Shown here in pieces: positions 36,552 to 36,572 of a stretch of DNA of 36,572 nucleotides. The DNA is from Methanospirillaceae archaeon. Lineage in GTDB: Archaea > Halobacteriota > Methanomicrobia > Methanomicrobiales > Methanospirillaceae. Position 1 is the first letter of the stretch; every line of letters begins with the position of its first letter. Made by a program: the position numbers and the translations under genes. Where the stretch lies: positions 1 to 36,572 of the forward strand of contig JAFGOM010000059.1 of the NCBI GenBank assembly GCA_016926505.1. Direction: 5' to 3'. The notes beneath the pieces were generated by a model. The model worked only from the letters and a program-made list of their open reading frames with translations. It did no database searches and was not told where the DNA came from.

Positions 36552-36572
36552 CAATATATATAATTATATATA
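36552..36572 (-). promoter_or_regulatory. AT-only TATA region at the right edge
   Basis: The minus strand carries an uninterrupted alternating A/T stretch up to the window's end, about 85-100 bp before the ATG at 36469. It is the strongest TATA-like element in the window and probably drives the fused lipoprotein gene, with a leader of about 60 nt. Confidence 0.5.

Overview
The window looks like a chromosomal stretch of a methanogenic or closely related anaerobic archaeon, most likely of the Methanospirillum type. This is inferred, not proven. In favour: AT-rich TATA-like boxes about 25 bp ahead of several starts, GGTG/GGAGG-type ribosome sites, an abundance of AAA-ATPase-like/DUF1703 and AAA_14/DUF4143 genes and relics, archaeal-style secreted clostripain and branched-chain-type binding proteins, and a CODH/ACS-related operon. 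No rRNA, tRNA, CRISPR array or intact mobile element was found.

Layout. Positions 1-8700 are accessory: an AAA-ATPase/PD-(D/E)XK protein (minus), an unidentified multi-frameshift relic, a secreted clostripain-type protease, a membrane-anchored TPR protein, a secreted ligand-binding protein broken near its end by a 4-bp duplication, and a decayed AAA_14/DUF4143 ATPase. Positions 9300-18074 hold one giant gene, a 2924-residue cyclic beta-1,2-glucan synthase-like enzyme (glycosyltransferase, glucoamylase-like and GH94 phosphorylase-like regions), which is a typically bacterial protein. Just downstream lies a transposase relic on the minus strand and the C-terminal half of a GH3 glycosidase whose catalytic domain is missing. 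Positions 19233-25300 carry a helical-repeat protein, two small doubtful ORFs, an acetyl-CoA hydrolase/CoA-transferase family enzyme, an ABC-2 exporter pair and a second DUF4143 relic.

Positions 25364-33952 (minus) form the most interesting unit: a tightly packed operon acsB-acsD-acsC-acsV-mesB-cooC-DUF937. The first six genes are joined by short overlaps or short gaps. It encodes a bacterial-length acetyl-CoA synthase with all A-cluster cysteines, both subunits of the corrinoid iron-sulfur protein (CoFeSP), its ATP-dependent reductive activator (RACo type), a folate-independent core methionine synthase with intact zinc ligands, and the CooC nickel-insertion ATPase. No CO dehydrogenase and no AcsE methyltransferase gene is present in the window. 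The simplest reading is a methyl-shuttling module in which acetyl-CoA is cleaved by ACS, the methyl group moves to CoFeSP, and MesB transfers it to homocysteine to give methionine. A candidate structured leader of about 150 nt precedes acsB, and a strong hairpin with a T-run follows the operon. The right edge holds a lipoprotein that fuses two different periplasmic-binding-protein folds.
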